The notes below the pieces were generated by a model. The model saw only the letters and a list, made by a program, of their open reading frames with translations, was not told the origin of the DNA and did no database searches. The position numbers and the translations under genes are program-made. From Pseudomonas aylmerensis (lineage in GTDB: Bacteria; Pseudomonadota; Gammaproteobacteria; Pseudomonadales; Pseudomonadaceae): a stretch of 64,000 nt of DNA. This document shows, piece after piece, positions 1 through 8,445 of the stretch. How positions within the stretch are numbered: position 1 is the stretch's first letter; every line of letters starts with the position of its first letter. The DNA lies in assembly GCF_001702265.1 (NCBI RefSeq), contig NZ_MAUE01000012.1, positions 132,172 to 196,171 on the forward strand, read 5' to 3'.

Positions 1-49
1 ACTCAGGTATCGACTGACACGGCGCTTTCGCGAGCAAGCCCGCTCCCAC
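1..49. repeat. Truncated REPIN at window edge
   Basis: The first 49 bases end in GCGAGCAAGCCCGCTCCCAC. This is the right arm of the same 88-bp REPIN (paired, inverted REP sequences) that occurs complete at 48828 and repeatedly between 20738 and 21547. The left arm lies outside the window. REPINs are non-autonomous elements mobilised by RAYT transposases; no RAYT gene is visible here. Confidence 0.8.
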
Positions 50-80
50 AATTAGATCGGCGGTGTCTTGAAAATTGTAC

Positions 81-1085
81 TCAGTTCCAACCCGCCCGAT
101 CCATCAAACGAATCGCCTCGGCCTGGCGCTTGCCCGCGACTTCAACCGGCAAGGTGTCGGCGACGAACTTGCCCCAGGTCGCCACTTCGGCCGACGGCGG
201 TACCGCCGGGTTGGCCGGGAACTCCTGGTTTACATCGGCAAAGATCTTCTGCGCCTCAGGCGTGGTCATCCACTCCACCAAGGCCTTGGCGGCTTCCGGG
301 TGTGGCGCGTTTTTGGTCAGGCCGATACCCGACAGGTTCACATGCACGCCACGGTCGCCCTGGTTTGGCCAGAACAGCTTCACCGCGAGCGCCGGGTTCT
401 GCTTGTGCAGGCGGCCGTAATAGTAGGTGTTGACGATACCCACGTCGCATTGGCCGGCGTTGATCGCCTCCAGTACCGCGATGTCGTCCGAGAACACATC
501 GGTGGACAGGTTGTTGACCCAGCCCTTGACGATTTCTTCGGTCTTGGCCGCACCATGGGTTTCGATCAGGGTCGCGGTCAGCGACTGGTTGTAGACCTTC
601 TTCGCCGTGCGCAGGCACAGGCGGCCTTCCCATTGCTTGTCGGCCAAGGCCTCATAAGTGGTCAGGTCACCCGGTTTGACCCGGTCGGTTGAATAGGCAA
701 TGGTCCGCGCGCGCAGGCTCAAACCGGTCCAGGCGTGGTTTGAGGAGCGGTATTGCAGGGGGATGTTCTTGTCGATTACCGCGGAGGTGAACGGCTGCAG
801 GATGCCCATTTGCTCGGCCTGCCAGAGGTTGCCGGCGTCGACGGTCAGCAACAGGTCGGCGGTGGCGTTTTCGCCCTCGGCCTTGATGCGCTGCATCAGC
901 GGGGCTTCCTTGTCGGTAATGAACTTCACCTTTACACCGGTCTTCTGGGTGTAGGCGTCGAACACCGGCTTGATCAGTTCGTCGATGCGCGAGGAGTAGA
1001 CCACGACTTCATCGGCGGCCTGCACGGTGGTGCTGCCGACAAGGGTGAGTGCCAGGGCAGTCAGGAGGCGCTTGGGTGCCAACAT
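81..1085 (-). CDS. Fe(3+) ABC transporter periplasmic binding protein (FutA/FbpA family)
   Basis: 334 residues, the normal length for the family. A signal peptide of about 23 residues ends at [13 protein letters not shown]. The opening 'VVVYSSR' strand and the tyrosine cluster NTYYYGRLH near residue 220 are typical of FutA/FbpA-type ferrin-binding proteins, which bind Fe(3+) through several tyrosines in the periplasm and deliver it to an inner-membrane permease and ATPase. Those partner genes are not in the window; they may lie to the left. A possible Fur box sits 30 bases upstream of the start. In PAO1 an iron-binding protein gene (PA5217) has the same position next to the ubi operon. The family is clear; the exact iron species is inferred. 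Confidence 0.9.
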   Translation of the reverse strand: MLAPKRLLTALALTLVGSTTVQAADEVVVYSSRIDELIKPVFDAYTQKTGVKVKFITDKEAPLMQRIKAEGENATADLLLTVDAGNLWQAEQMGILQPFTSAVIDKNIPLQYRSSNHAWTGLSLRARTIAYSTDRVKPGDLTTYEALADKQWEGRLCLRTAKKVYNQSLTATLIETHGAAKTEEIVKGWVNNLSTDVFSDDIAVLEAINAGQCDVGIVNTYYYGRLHKQNPALAVKLFWPNQGDRGVHVNLSGIGLTKNAPHPEAAKALVEWMTTPEAQKIFADVNQEFPANPAVPPSAEVATWGKFVADTLPVEVAGKRQAEAIRLMDRAGWN

Positions 1086-1114
1086 GGGTGCGGTCTCTCA
1101 TTTGCAAAAAGAAG

Positions 1115-1133
1115 GCAAATGATAAGGACTCAC
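1115..1133 (-). promoter_or_regulatory. Possible Fur box upstream of the iron-binding protein gene
   Basis: GCAAATGATAAGGACTCAC matches the classical 19-bp Fur consensus (GATAATGATAATCATTATC) at 12 of 19 positions by hand count. It lies 30 bases upstream of the ferric-binding protein ATG, where an iron-repressed promoter would be expected. The left half is good and the right half is weak, so this is tentative. Confidence 0.35.
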
Positions 1134-1184
1134 ATTTAGTGGCGCTTGGCGGAGGCGTTACCAGATGTTGCACGAGGCTCGCCT

Positions 1185-1212
1185 CGTCGCCGGCAAGCCG
1201 GCGCCTACACAG
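1185..1212. repeat. Single REP sequence (GCCGGCAAGCCGGC core)
   Basis: CGTCGCCGGCAAGCCGGCGCCTACA lies between the 3' end of ubiI and the iron-binding gene. The same core (ATCGCCGGCAAGCCGGCTCC) recurs at 63178-63200. It is a common Pseudomonas REP type, distinct from the GCGAGCAAGCCCGCTCCCAC type used elsewhere in the window. Confidence 0.7.
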
Positions 1213-1224
1213 ATCGCGTTGAGC

Positions 1225-2448
1225 TCATGGCTTGGCCAGTTCCGGGAGATCGCCGGTCAGGCCCAACGCCTGGCGCACAAACACCGCCTTGGCTTCCGGC
1301 ATCTGGTCGACCAGCTTCAAGCCCGCATTGCGCAACCAGCGCAACGGCAGTTGGTCGGCCTGGAACAGGCGCTCAAAGCCCTCCATCGCCGCCATCAGTG
1401 CCAGGTTGTGGGGCATGCGCCGGCGTTCGTAGCGGCTCAGCACTTTCACATCGGCCAGGCGCTCGCCGCGCTCGGTCGCCGACAACAGCACCTCGGCCAG
1501 CACCGCCGCGTCGAGAAAGCCCAGGTTCACGCCCTGCCCCGCCAACGGGTGGATCACGTGGGCCGCATCGCCGATCAGCGCCAGGCCTTCGGCCACATAG
1601 CGCTTGGCGTGACGCTGACGCAATGGCACGCAGACGCGCGGGTCGGCGCTGATCACCGTGCCGAGTCGCCCCTCAAAGGCGCGCTCGAGTTCACGGCAAA
1701 AGCTTTCGTCATCCAGCGCCATCAAGCGTTCGGATTCTGCCGGTGTGGTCGACCAGACAATCGAGCACCAGTCTTCCTGTCCATCGCGAGCCAGCGGCAA
1801 GAACGCCAGCGGGCCGGTGTCGGTAAAGCGTTGCCACGCCGTGCGCTGGTGCGGTTGGCTGCTGCGCACGCTGGTGACGATAGCGTTATGCAGGTAATCC
1901 CATTCGCGGGTCGCGGTGCCGGTCAGGCGGCGTACCGCGGAGTTGGCGCCATCGGCGGCCACCACCAGCGGCGCGCGCAGCTTGCGACCGTCGGCCAGGG
2001 TCAGCAGCCAGTCGTCGCCGGAGCGGCGCATCTGTTCCAGGCGCGCATTGGCCAACAGGCCCAGGTCGCAGTCGTGCAAGCGGTCGAGCAAGGCATCCTG
2101 CACCACGCGGTTCTCGACGATGTGCCCGAGCACCTCGGCATGCACGCTGGCCGCCGAAAAGTGAATCTGCCCGGTGCCGCTGCCATCCCACACCTGCATC
2201 TCGCCGTAAGGGCTGGCACGTCGCGAGACGATGCCGTCCCACACACCCAGGCGCTCAAGGATGCGCTGGCTGGCGGTCGACAAGGCGCTCACCCGTGGCT
2301 CGAAGGCCGCTTCGGGGTCAAACGGCTTGACGCTCAGCGGGCTGCCATCCAGCAGCAGCACCTGCAGGCCACTGCCTTGCAACGCCAGCGCCAGGGCGCT
2401 TCCGACCATTCCGGCCCCGACAATCAGCACATCTGCGCGCATGTCCAT
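1225..2448 (-). CDS. ubiI: FAD-dependent ubiquinone-biosynthesis hydroxylase UbiI (VisC)
   Basis: 407 residues, full length for UbiH/UbiI/UbiF monooxygenases. The N-terminal FAD-binding fold has the GAGMVGSALALAL dinucleotide motif, and the second FAD motif is GDAAHVIHPLAGQGVNLG near residue 290. It hydroxylates the aromatic ring of a ubiquinone intermediate (C5 by analogy with E. coli UbiI). It is the last gene of the operon ygfB-pepP-ubiH-(thioesterase-like)-ubiI and starts 3 bases after the preceding stop codon. That order, with UbiH encoded upstream, supports UbiI rather than UbiF, although the regiospecificity cannot be read from sequence alone. Confidence 0.9.
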   Translation of the reverse strand: MDMRADVLIVGAGMVGSALALALQGSGLQVLLLDGSPLSVKPFDPEAAFEPRVSALSTASQRILERLGVWDGIVSRRASPYGEMQVWDGSGTGQIHFSAASVHAEVLGHIVENRVVQDALLDRLHDCDLGLLANARLEQMRRSGDDWLLTLADGRKLRAPLVVAADGANSAVRRLTGTATREWDYLHNAIVTSVRSSQPHQRTAWQRFTDTGPLAFLPLARDGQEDWCSIVWSTTPAESERLMALDDESFCRELERAFEGRLGTVISADPRVCVPLRQRHAKRYVAEGLALIGDAAHVIHPLAGQGVNLGFLDAAVLAEVLLSATERGERLADVKVLSRYERRRMPHNLALMAAMEGFERLFQADQLPLRWLRNAGLKLVDQMPEAKAVFVRQALGLTGDLPELAKP

Positions 2449-2451
2449 GCT

Positions 2452-2937
2452 TTAAGCCTGTCTCGCTGGCGGCTTGCGCCGCACGTAAAGGGTTTTGTCG
2501 ACCCGCGCCACCAGGGTGCCGGAGCCGTCATGAATCTGCACTTTGAGATGCGGCAGGTACTTCTCGCCACCCTCGGTCTGTCGACGAATCTCATCGAGCA
2601 AGGCGTCGTCGATGGAAAACTCGGCATACACCGGGCCCTTGCCCGGCGAGACAAAGTCGATGCTCGCGGCCTTGTCCCAGACGATATAGTCGCGGCCCAG
2701 GTTTTCCATCAACAGCAGCATGTAGAACGGGTCGACCATCGAATACAGGCTGCCGCCAAACTGCGTGCCCACGTAATTGCGGTTGTACCAGCCCAGGCCC
2801 ATGCGCACCTTGGCATGCCGAAAGTCGGCACTGAGCGCCTGTACGCGCACGCCCGCGCCGAGGTACGGCGGGTACAGGGTCAAGAACCAGCGCAGCAGCC
2901 GCGCCTTGCCCACGCGCCGGGTCAGCCAGCTACGCAT
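2452..2937 (-). CDS. DUF4442 (PaaI-like hotdog thioesterase) protein
   Basis: 161 residues. The start is the ATG at 2937 ([11 protein letters not shown]...), which overlaps the ubiH stop by 8 bases and implies translational coupling. The central [19 protein letters not shown] and the C-terminal [21 protein letters not shown] fit the DUF4442/hotdog acyl-CoA thioesterase-like fold. The substrate is unknown. Its place between the two ubiquinone hydroxylase genes suggests a role near quinone or membrane-lipid chemistry, but this is inference. PAO1 has a homologous gene at the same place (PA5222, from memory). Longer in-frame starts upstream would lie entirely within ubiH and were not used. Confidence 0.8.
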   Translation of the reverse strand: MRSWLTRRVGKARLLRWFLTLYPPYLGAGVRVQALSADFRHAKVRMGLGWYNRNYVGTQFGGSLYSMVDPFYMLLLMENLGRDYIVWDKAASIDFVSPGKGPVYAEFSIDDALLDEIRRQTEGGEKYLPHLKVQIHDGSGTLVARVDKTLYVRRKPPARQA

Positions 2938-4117
2938 TGGGACGCGTGCCCAGGCCCATGGCCTGACGGGCGAACCAGCGCTTGGCCGGGGGCAACAGAT
3001 CCAGCCCCAGCAGCCCCATATTGCGACCCAGCGCGACCAACGGTTGCGCACTGCCAAACAGCCGCGTGACCTGGTCGGAGAAGCCCACGGTCAGTTGCTG
3101 GTCGAGGCGCTGGCGCTCGCGATAGCCTTGCAAGGTCGCCAGGTCACCCGGCACCGCCGGCCCGGCCAACAACGCCTCGGCCAAGGCATTCGCATCACGC
3201 AGGGACAGGTTGAACCCCTGCCCGGCAATCGGATGCAGACTGTGGGCGGCGTTGCCGAGGATCGCCAGGTGCGAGCGCACTTGTTCTTCGGCTTCCACCA
3301 GGGTCAGCGGATACAGATGACGCGCGCCCACTTGCTTCAGGGTACCCAGGCGGTAGCCGAACACACCCTGCAGCTCGCTCAGGAAACTGCGCTCATCAAG
3401 GTTGGCAAGGCGCTGTGCGTCCATGCCGATGCGGGTCCAGACCAGCGCGCAGCGGTTGTCCGGCAGCGGCAGCAAGGCCATCGGGCCTTCATCGGTAAAG
3501 CGCTCGAACGCTTCGCCGTTATGGGCTTCGCTCGGGGTGATGTTGGCGATCAGCGCGCTCTGGTTGTAGGGGCGCGTTTTCACGCCGATGCCCAGTTGCT
3601 CGCGCAAGCCGGAGCGGCCGCCATCGGCCAGCACCGCCAGGTCGCACTCAAGCACGGTTTCATCATTGAGGGTCAGGCGATAGCCATCCGGCAGCGGTTC
3701 CATGCGCGTGACTTCCGCCGGGCAGCGCCAGCTCACCACGTCTTTGTCCAGGCCCTGCCACAGGCATTGGCCCAGCCAGGCGTTTTCCACCACGTAGCCG
3801 AGGGCCGGGACCCCCTCCTCCATGGCGGACAGGCGTGCGGTGGAGAACCGCCCACGGTCCGACACATGAATCTGCTTGATCGGCTCGGCGCGGCGGGAAA
3901 TGTCCTGCCAGATGCCCAGCCGCTGATAGATCTGCCGGGCCCCGAACGACAGCGCCGAAGAGCGCGCATCGTAGCTTGGCTGATAGCTGTCGCCCGGCGC
4001 GAAGGGCTCGATCAGCACGATCTTCCAGCCCCGCGCCTTGGCCCCGGCTTGCAACGCCAGCGCCAGGCTGGCACCCACCAGGCCGCCACCGATAATCGCC
4101 AGGTTGACCCGGCTCAT
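2930..4117 (-). CDS. ubiH: 2-octaprenyl-6-methoxyphenol hydroxylase UbiH
   Basis: 395 residues. FAD-binding motif [13 protein letters not shown] is at the N terminus, the internal DG motif is [12 protein letters not shown], and the C-terminal FAD motif is [21 protein letters not shown]. These are the signatures of the UbiH/COQ6 flavoprotein monooxygenases. UbiH introduces a ring hydroxyl during aerobic ubiquinone synthesis as part of the Ubi complex. The start codon overlaps the pepP stop by 4 bases and the end overlaps the DUF4442 gene by 8, so all are probably co-translated. It is placed as UbiH because it directly follows pepP, as in E. coli. Confidence 0.93.
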   Translation of the reverse strand: MSRVNLAIIGGGLVGASLALALQAGAKARGWKIVLIEPFAPGDSYQPSYDARSSALSFGARQIYQRLGIWQDISRRAEPIKQIHVSDRGRFSTARLSAMEEGVPALGYVVENAWLGQCLWQGLDKDVVSWRCPAEVTRMEPLPDGYRLTLNDETVLECDLAVLADGGRSGLREQLGIGVKTRPYNQSALIANITPSEAHNGEAFERFTDEGPMALLPLPDNRCALVWTRIGMDAQRLANLDERSFLSELQGVFGYRLGTLKQVGARHLYPLTLVEAEEQVRSHLAILGNAAHSLHPIAGQGFNLSLRDANALAEALLAGPAVPGDLATLQGYRERQRLDQQLTVGFSDQVTRLFGSAQPLVALGRNMGLLGLDLLPPAKRWFARQAMGLGTRPNA

Positions 4118-5436
4118 CGGGCAGCCGCCATCAGTGCTTCAATCTCGGCGACAGCCTTGGGCACGCCGCCGGTCAGAATTTCACAGCCTTGCTTGGTCAC
4201 CACCACGTCGTCCTCGATACGTACGCCAATGCCACGCCATTTCTTCGCCACGGCCTGGTTATCCGGCGAAATATAGATGCCCGGTTCCACGGTCAACGCC
4301 ATGCCGACTTCCAGCACGCGCCATTCGCCGCCCACCTTGTACTCGCCCACGTCATGCACATCCATGCCCAGCCAGTGGCCGGCACGGTGCATATAGAACG
4401 GTTTGTAGGCTTCGCTGGCGATCAATTCGTCGACGTCACCCTGCAGCAGTCCCAGCTTTACCAGCCCCGCGGTGATGACTTGCACCGTTGCCTCATGGGC
4501 CTGGTTCCAGTGTTTATTTGGCGCGATCTCGGCAAAGGCGGCTTCCTGGGAAGCCAGCACAATCTCGTAGATTGCCCTCTGTTCCGGGGAAAACTTGCCA
4601 TTGACCGGCCAGGTGCGCGTGATGTCGCTGGCGTAGCAATCGATCTCGCAACCGGCGTCGATCAGCACCAGGTCGCCGTCCTTGAGCACCGCATCATTCT
4701 GCTGGTAATGCAGGATGCAGCTGTTGCGCCCGGCGGCGACGATGGAGCCATAGGCCGGCATCTTCGCGCCGCCCTTGCGAAATTCGTAATCCAGCTCGGC
4801 TTCCAGGCTGAACTCGTGCAGGCCGGCGCGGCTGGCTTGCATCGCCTTCACGTGGGCGGCGCAGGAGATTCGCGCGGCCTCGCGCATTACCTTCACTTCT
4901 GCCGCCGATTTATACAGGCGCATGTCGTGGAGCAGATGATCCAGGGCAACAAACTCGTTCGGCGGCTGGGCGCCCAGGTGCGCTTTAGAGCGGATCACGT
5001 TGATCCACTCCATCAGGTGCCGGTCGAATTCGGCATTGCTGCCCATGGCCGAATACACCCGGTCGCGACCTTCGATCAGGCCGGGCAGGATGTCGTCGAT
5101 ATCGGTGATGGGGAAGGCATCGTCGGCGCCGAAGTCACGCACCGCGCCTTCGGTGCCGGCGCGCAGGCCGTCCCACAGTTCGCGTTCGGCATTGCGTTCG
5201 CGGCAGAACAGCACGTACTCGCCATGCTGGCGACCGGGCATCAGCACGATCACCGCTTCGGGCTCGGGAAAACCGCTGAGGTACTGGAAGTCGCTGTCCT
5301 GGCGATAGACATGCTCGACATCGCGATTGCGAATGGCCACGGCGGCGGCCGGCAGGATCGCGATGCTGTTGGGTTCCATCTGCGCCATGAGCGCCTTGCG
5401 GCGCCGGGTGTATTCCGCTTTGGGGATATGGATCAT
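4114..5436 (-). CDS. pepP: Xaa-Pro aminopeptidase PepP
   Basis: 440 residues, matching E. coli PepP. The N-terminal creatinase-like domain is followed by the metallopeptidase ('pita-bread') domain. Metal ligands appear as the Asp in LIDAGCEIDCYASDITRT, the His in HRAGHWLGMDVHDVG and the Glu residues in TVEPGIY and GIGVRIEDDV, the expected two-manganese set. It removes N-terminal residues preceding proline in the cytoplasm. It is second in the operon after ygfB, 20 bases downstream of it. Confidence 0.95.
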   Translation of the reverse strand: MIHIPKAEYTRRRKALMAQMEPNSIAILPAAAVAIRNRDVEHVYRQDSDFQYLSGFPEPEAVIVLMPGRQHGEYVLFCRERNAERELWDGLRAGTEGAVRDFGADDAFPITDIDDILPGLIEGRDRVYSAMGSNAEFDRHLMEWINVIRSKAHLGAQPPNEFVALDHLLHDMRLYKSAAEVKVMREAARISCAAHVKAMQASRAGLHEFSLEAELDYEFRKGGAKMPAYGSIVAAGRNSCILHYQQNDAVLKDGDLVLIDAGCEIDCYASDITRTWPVNGKFSPEQRAIYEIVLASQEAAFAEIAPNKHWNQAHEATVQVITAGLVKLGLLQGDVDELIASEAYKPFYMHRAGHWLGMDVHDVGEYKVGGEWRVLEVGMALTVEPGIYISPDNQAVAKKWRGIGVRIEDDVVVTKQGCEILTGGVPKAVAEIEALMAAAR

Positions 5437-5456
5437 GGGCAGAGGGGTGTCCTTTC

Positions 5457-6014
5457 TTAGTGCAGCGACGGCTTGGGGGCGGCCGGTTCAGCGGACTTCT
5501 TGGTCTCGGTGAACAGCAGCAGCGGCGCGACGCGCAGGTATTCCATGACTTCCATGTAGTCGCTTTCGCCGTCTTCGGACTCTTCCAGGGCGTCTTGCAC
5601 CTGGGAGATGGCCGCCAGGTCCTGCAGCACTTCCTGGGCATCGGTGCTCAGGTCCAGGCCGCCGGCATTCACGCCGAAGCCGTGCAGGAAACCCTGGCAC
5701 CATTGGCCCAGTGCGGCAGCACGGTCGGCGAGTGGCGCGTCATCGGTCGGCAGCAGCAGGACCACGGTGACGTCATCACCGGTCAGTTCGCCCTTGACCA
5801 TCTCTTGCAGGCCGATCAGCGCGTTACGCACGTTTTCGGTCGGTTCGGTTTCCAGCAGCTCGGCCACGTCGGCCAGCCAGTTGTCGGCATCGAAGCCCAC
5901 GCCGGTGCAGCTGCGACCGAGCAACACGCCGTGCAGTTCGGCAGGCGAGCAAGGGTGGCCGCTGGAGCTCAGCAGTTTGGAAAAAGCGTCGTACGGGGAG
6001 TTCTGAATGGGCAT
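5457..6014 (-). CDS. ygfB: YecA/YgfB family protein (UPF0149)
   Basis: 185 residues, acidic and helical, with the family patterns [14 protein letters not shown] and [10 protein letters not shown]. It is first gene of the minus-strand ubi operon, as ygfB is in E. coli. The family lacks catalytic motifs. In P. aeruginosa the orthologue has been linked to repression of the ampDh3 gene and beta-lactam response, as I recall; whether that holds here is unknown. Its promoter must lie in the 138-base divergent gap shared with the ZapB-like gene. Confidence 0.85.
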   Translation of the reverse strand: MPIQNSPYDAFSKLLSSSGHPCSPAELHGVLLGRSCTGVGFDADNWLADVAELLETEPTENVRNALIGLQEMVKGELTGDDVTVVLLLPTDDAPLADRAAALGQWCQGFLHGFGVNAGGLDLSTDAQEVLQDLAAISQVQDALEESEDGESDYMEVMEYLRVAPLLLFTETKKSAEPAAPKPSLH

Positions 6015-6152
6015 GGTGAGCTAGGCGCCAGACGGCGCAATGTCTAGAATGGAGCGCTGTATCCTAGCACCGGCAGACGTACCAAGACTATCAAGGGCGT
6101 CAGATCGTTTATCCTGCAGTTGCCATTCATCAGACAAATCCAGTGGAACCCA

Positions 6153-6362
6153 ATGGAAGACACCGACCTGCAAGCGCTGATGGCCAGACTCGAATTGCTA
6201 ATTACTCGGGTCGAGCAACTTAAGAGTCAAAACGGACTCCTATTAGCTCAGGAAAAGACCTGGCGCGAGGAACGCGCTCACCTCATTGAAAAAAACGAAA
6301 TCGCCCGGCGTAAGGTCGAATCGATGATTTCGCGCCTGAAGGCCCTGGAGCAAGACTCATGA
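6153..6362 (+). CDS. Small coiled-coil protein, TIGR02449 family (ZapB-like)
   Basis: 69 residues from the ATG at 6153 (MEDTDLQALMARLE...). The protein is a single predicted coiled coil with heptad leucines (LQALMARLELLITRVEQLK) and many charged residues. It lies directly upstream of zapA and overlaps it by 4 bases (ATGA), so the two are co-translated. ZapB is the coiled-coil partner of ZapA at the division ring. The position and structure suggest a ZapB-like role, but this is inference; the family is usually annotated only as TIGR02449. Confidence 0.82.
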   Translation: MEDTDLQALMARLELLITRVEQLKSQNGLLLAQEKTWREERAHLIEKNEIARRKVESMISRLKALEQDS

Positions 6363-6676
6363 GTTCAAGCAATAGCGTCACCGTGCAGATCCTCGACAAA
6401 GAGTATTCGATCATCTGCCCGCAGGAAGAGCGCAACAACCTGGTGAGCGCCGCCCGCTACCTGGACGGCAAGATGCGTGAGATCCGCAGCAGCGGCAAAG
6501 TCATCGGCGCCGATCGCATCGCCGTGATGGCCGCGCTGAACATCACCCACGATTTGCTGCATAAGCAGGAACGCCCTGACGTGCAGGCCAGCGGCTCGAC
6601 GCGCGAGCAGGTGCGTGACCTGCTGGAACGTGTTGATCTGGTGCTTTCCAGCGATTCAGACGCACCCAAGGGCTGA
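6359..6676 (+). CDS. zapA: Cell division protein ZapA
   Basis: 105 residues, typical of ZapA. The N-terminal globular part carries VQILDKEYSIICPQEERNNL, followed by AARYLDGKMREIR and a C-terminal helix. ZapA binds and bundles FtsZ filaments at mid-cell. The gene order zapA-6S RNA-fau is the same as in enterobacteria and PAO1, which supports the call strongly. Confidence 0.93.
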   Translation: MSSSNSVTVQILDKEYSIICPQEERNNLVSAARYLDGKMREIRSSGKVIGADRIAVMAALNITHDLLHKQERPDVQASGSTREQVRDLLERVDLVLSSDSDAPKG

Positions 6677-6695
6677 TTGCCGAGACGGTTTAGGG

Positions 6696-6701
6696 TATAC
6701 T
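6696..6701 (+). promoter_or_regulatory. -10 box of the 6S RNA gene
   Basis: TATACT lies 7-8 bases before the expected 5' end of 6S RNA and 20 bases after the zapA stop. It is a good sigma-70 -10 element. No convincing -35 hexamer was read with confidence, and co-transcription from zapA is also possible. Confidence 0.55.
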
Positions 6702-6707
6702 CGCCCC

Positions 6708-6886
6708 ACTCCCTGGCGTGTTTGCCAGTCGGCGATGTCCCTGAGCCGATTCGCACTACCCTGGAAGTTGCACGTTGGGCTGGTGTGCATGTCCGCTAGA
6801 CGGAAAGCCTTAAAGCCTACTGCTTCTTCCACCTTGAACTTTCGGGTTCAAGGGCTAAGTCGACAGCGGCTCTGTCGGGGAGCCTG
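6708..6886 (+). ncRNA. ssrS: 6S RNA
   Basis: About 179 nt between zapA and fau, the conserved ssrS location. The 5' CTCCCTGGCGTG pairs with the 3' GTCGGGGAG to close the molecule. Conserved internal pieces resemble E. coli 6S RNA: GTCCCTGAGCCGAT near the 5' end, AAGCCTTAAA in the 3' half, and ACCTTGAACTTTCGGGTTCAAGGG, which is the conserved 3' hairpin. 6S RNA mimics an open promoter and sequesters sigma-70 RNA polymerase in stationary phase. The ends are estimates from pairing. Confidence 0.9.
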
Positions 6887-6898
6887 AATTCCAAATCA

Positions 6899-6928
6899 AT
6901 GCCAGTCCCAGGACTGGCATTGTTTTAT
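6899..6928 (+). terminator. Rho-independent terminator after 6S RNA
   Basis: A perfect 11-bp stem (AATGCCAGTCC / GGACTGGCATT) with a 2-base loop is followed by GTTTTA. It ends just before fau, so fau has its own start or relies on read-through. The hairpin overlaps an upstream in-frame ATG at 6927, which argues against that start for fau. Confidence 0.85.
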
Positions 6929-6941
6929 GAGCCGAAAAACC

Positions 6942-7571
6942 ATGACCGAACCTGCGCCGCTTTCCCGTCCGCAACTTCGACGCATGTTGCGCAACGCCCG
7001 CCGCGCCCTCACGCCGAGCGAGCAGCGCCGGGCCGCCCAAGGCCTGTATCGGCAACTGGCACAGCACCCGCTGTTTCGCCGGGCCAAACATATTTCCTTG
7101 TACCTGCCGACGGACGGTGAAATCGATCCGCGCCCGCTGCTGCGTGCCGCTCAGCGCCGGGGCAAGGCCACGTACCTGCCGGTGCTCAGCGCCTGGCCAC
7201 GGACCAAGATGGTGTTCCAGCGCGTGCGGCCTGGGGAGAAACTCTTGCCCAACCGTTTTCGCATCCTTGAGCCACGGGTCAATCTCAGCCGGCAACGCAA
7301 GGTCTGGGCGCTGGACCTGGTGCTGCTGCCGTTGGTGGGATTCGACGACGCGGGCGGACGCCTGGGCATGGGCGGTGGTTTCTACGACCGCAGCCTGGCC
7401 TATCTGGCTCGCCGCCAAAGCTGGCGCAAGCCGACGCTGCTGGGCCTGGCCCATGAATGTCAGAAAGTCGAACGACTGGTGCAGGCGAGTTGGGACGTGC
7501 CGTTGGCGGGCACTGTCAGTGACAAGGGATGGTATATCGCACAGGCGCCACTGGAGTCAGCGGCGCCTTGA
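6942..7571 (+). CDS. fau: 5-formyltetrahydrofolate cyclo-ligase
   Basis: 209 residues from ATG 6942 (MTEPAPLSRPQLRR...). An earlier ATG at 6927 is embedded in the 6S terminator tail and is less likely. The family signature GMGGGFYDRSLAYL near residue 145 forms the ATP-phosphate/folate site, and RRMLRNARRAL at the N terminus fits the usual start. It converts 5-formyl-THF to 5,10-methenyl-THF using ATP. The location after 6S RNA matches ygfA/fau in E. coli. Confidence 0.92.
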   Translation: MTEPAPLSRPQLRRMLRNARRALTPSEQRRAAQGLYRQLAQHPLFRRAKHISLYLPTDGEIDPRPLLRAAQRRGKATYLPVLSAWPRTKMVFQRVRPGEKLLPNRFRILEPRVNLSRQRKVWALDLVLLPLVGFDDAGGRLGMGGGFYDRSLAYLARRQSWRKPTLLGLAHECQKVERLVQASWDVPLAGTVSDKGWYIAQAPLESAAP

Positions 7572-7579
7572 AAGAAGGG

Positions 7580-7729
7580 TTAACGCTTGAACGGCTGTGG
7601 CTGCTGTTGAGCCAGTTCAACGGGAGCATCGGTCTTGTTCGACCACAGGCTTTGCGCATACCCGGTGGTCACGACACCCAGACCAAACAAAATCACCAAA
7701 ATCCATAGTAAATCCGGTTTACGTTGCAT
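7580..7729 (-). CDS. 49-residue predicted inner-membrane peptide
   Basis: A short reading frame starting MQRKPDLLWILVILF and ending PQPFKR. It has one hydrophobic helix (about residues 8-24, LLWILVILFGLGVVTTG) preceded by basic residues, then a polar tail. A strong ribosome-binding site (AAGGGGGG) lies 7 bases before the ATG on the minus strand. It occupies the otherwise empty gap between fau and the EVE gene, with no better use of that space visible. I do not recognise a named family; similar single-helix peptides are common and often missed in Pseudomonas. Function unknown. Confidence 0.7.
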   Translation of the reverse strand: MQRKPDLLWILVILFGLGVVTTGYAQSLWSNKTDAPVELAQQQPQPFKR

Positions 7730-7924
7730 CGATTGCCCCCCTTCAGGCACCTCGTACACGATGACAACAACGTTCCAAAGTAGTCCGTTGCAGCTGCGTC
7801 AAGCTTAAAATCCCGGCATTCTGCGTTAACGTGAACCAACACGCAAACCTTGGCGCCAACCGACTGTCGGTTTGTCATGGAATTGCCTGACAACTTTCCC
7901 AATGCCTGTTTCAGGAGCCCAAAA

Positions 7925-8374
7925 ATGGCCTACTGGCTGATGAAATCCGAGCCCGACGAACTCTCCATCAAAGGCCTGGAAAAGCTTGGCGAAGCCCGCT
8001 GGGACGGGGTGCGCAACTACCAGGCGAGAAATTTCCTGCGCGCCATGGCGGTGGGTGACCAATTTTTCTTCTACCACTCCAGTTGCCCCGAGCCAGGTAT
8101 CGCCGGCATCGGCAAAATCGTCGCGGCGGCGTACCCGGATCCCACCGCACTGGAACCCGACAGCCACTATTTCGACGCCAAGGCCAACGCCGAGAAAAAT
8201 CCGTGGAGTGCGATCAACGTCGCCCATGTCGAAACGTTTGCCAATGTGCTGGGCCTTGGCTACCTGAAGCAACAGGCCGCACTTGCCGAACTGCCGCTGG
8301 TGCAAAAAGGCAGCCGCCTCTCGGTGATGCCGGTCACTGCCGAGCAATGGTCGGCGATACTCGCACTGCGCTGA
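7925..8374 (+). CDS. EVE-domain (PUA-like) protein
   Basis: 149 residues from ATG 7925, preceded by CAGGAG. The opening MAYWLMKSEPDELSI, then WDGVRNYQARNFLRAM and GDQFFFYHS, is the EVE/Thy28 fold. EVE domains are PUA-like and bind modified bases in DNA or RNA in characterised relatives. Other family landmarks are IAGIGKIV and LPLVQKGSRLSVMPVT. Stand-alone EVE proteins are conserved in proteobacteria with unknown cellular role. The longer in-frame extension to 7850 has no ribosome-binding site and is not used. Confidence 0.9.
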   Translation: MAYWLMKSEPDELSIKGLEKLGEARWDGVRNYQARNFLRAMAVGDQFFFYHSSCPEPGIAGIGKIVAAAYPDPTALEPDSHYFDAKANAEKNPWSAINVAHVETFANVLGLGYLKQQAALAELPLVQKGSRLSVMPVTAEQWSAILALR

Positions 8375-8445
8375 TAGAGCAGAACCCTGCGGTCACGTTC
8401 CCGGCGCATGCATCTGCACGGTAACCGGGTTAGGCTTGCGCTTCA

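Noticed and set aside
1165..3069. 634-residue plus-strand open frame opposite ubiI/ubiH
   Set aside because: Antisense shadow of genuine minus-strand genes in GC-rich DNA. Composition (Ala, Gln, His, Arg-rich) is typical of such frames and the opposite strand has clear FAD-protein motifs.
6120..6152. Alternative start of the TIGR02449 protein at 6120
   Set aside because: The extra residues MPFIRQIQWNP have no family similarity; MEDTDLQALMARLE is the expected N terminus.
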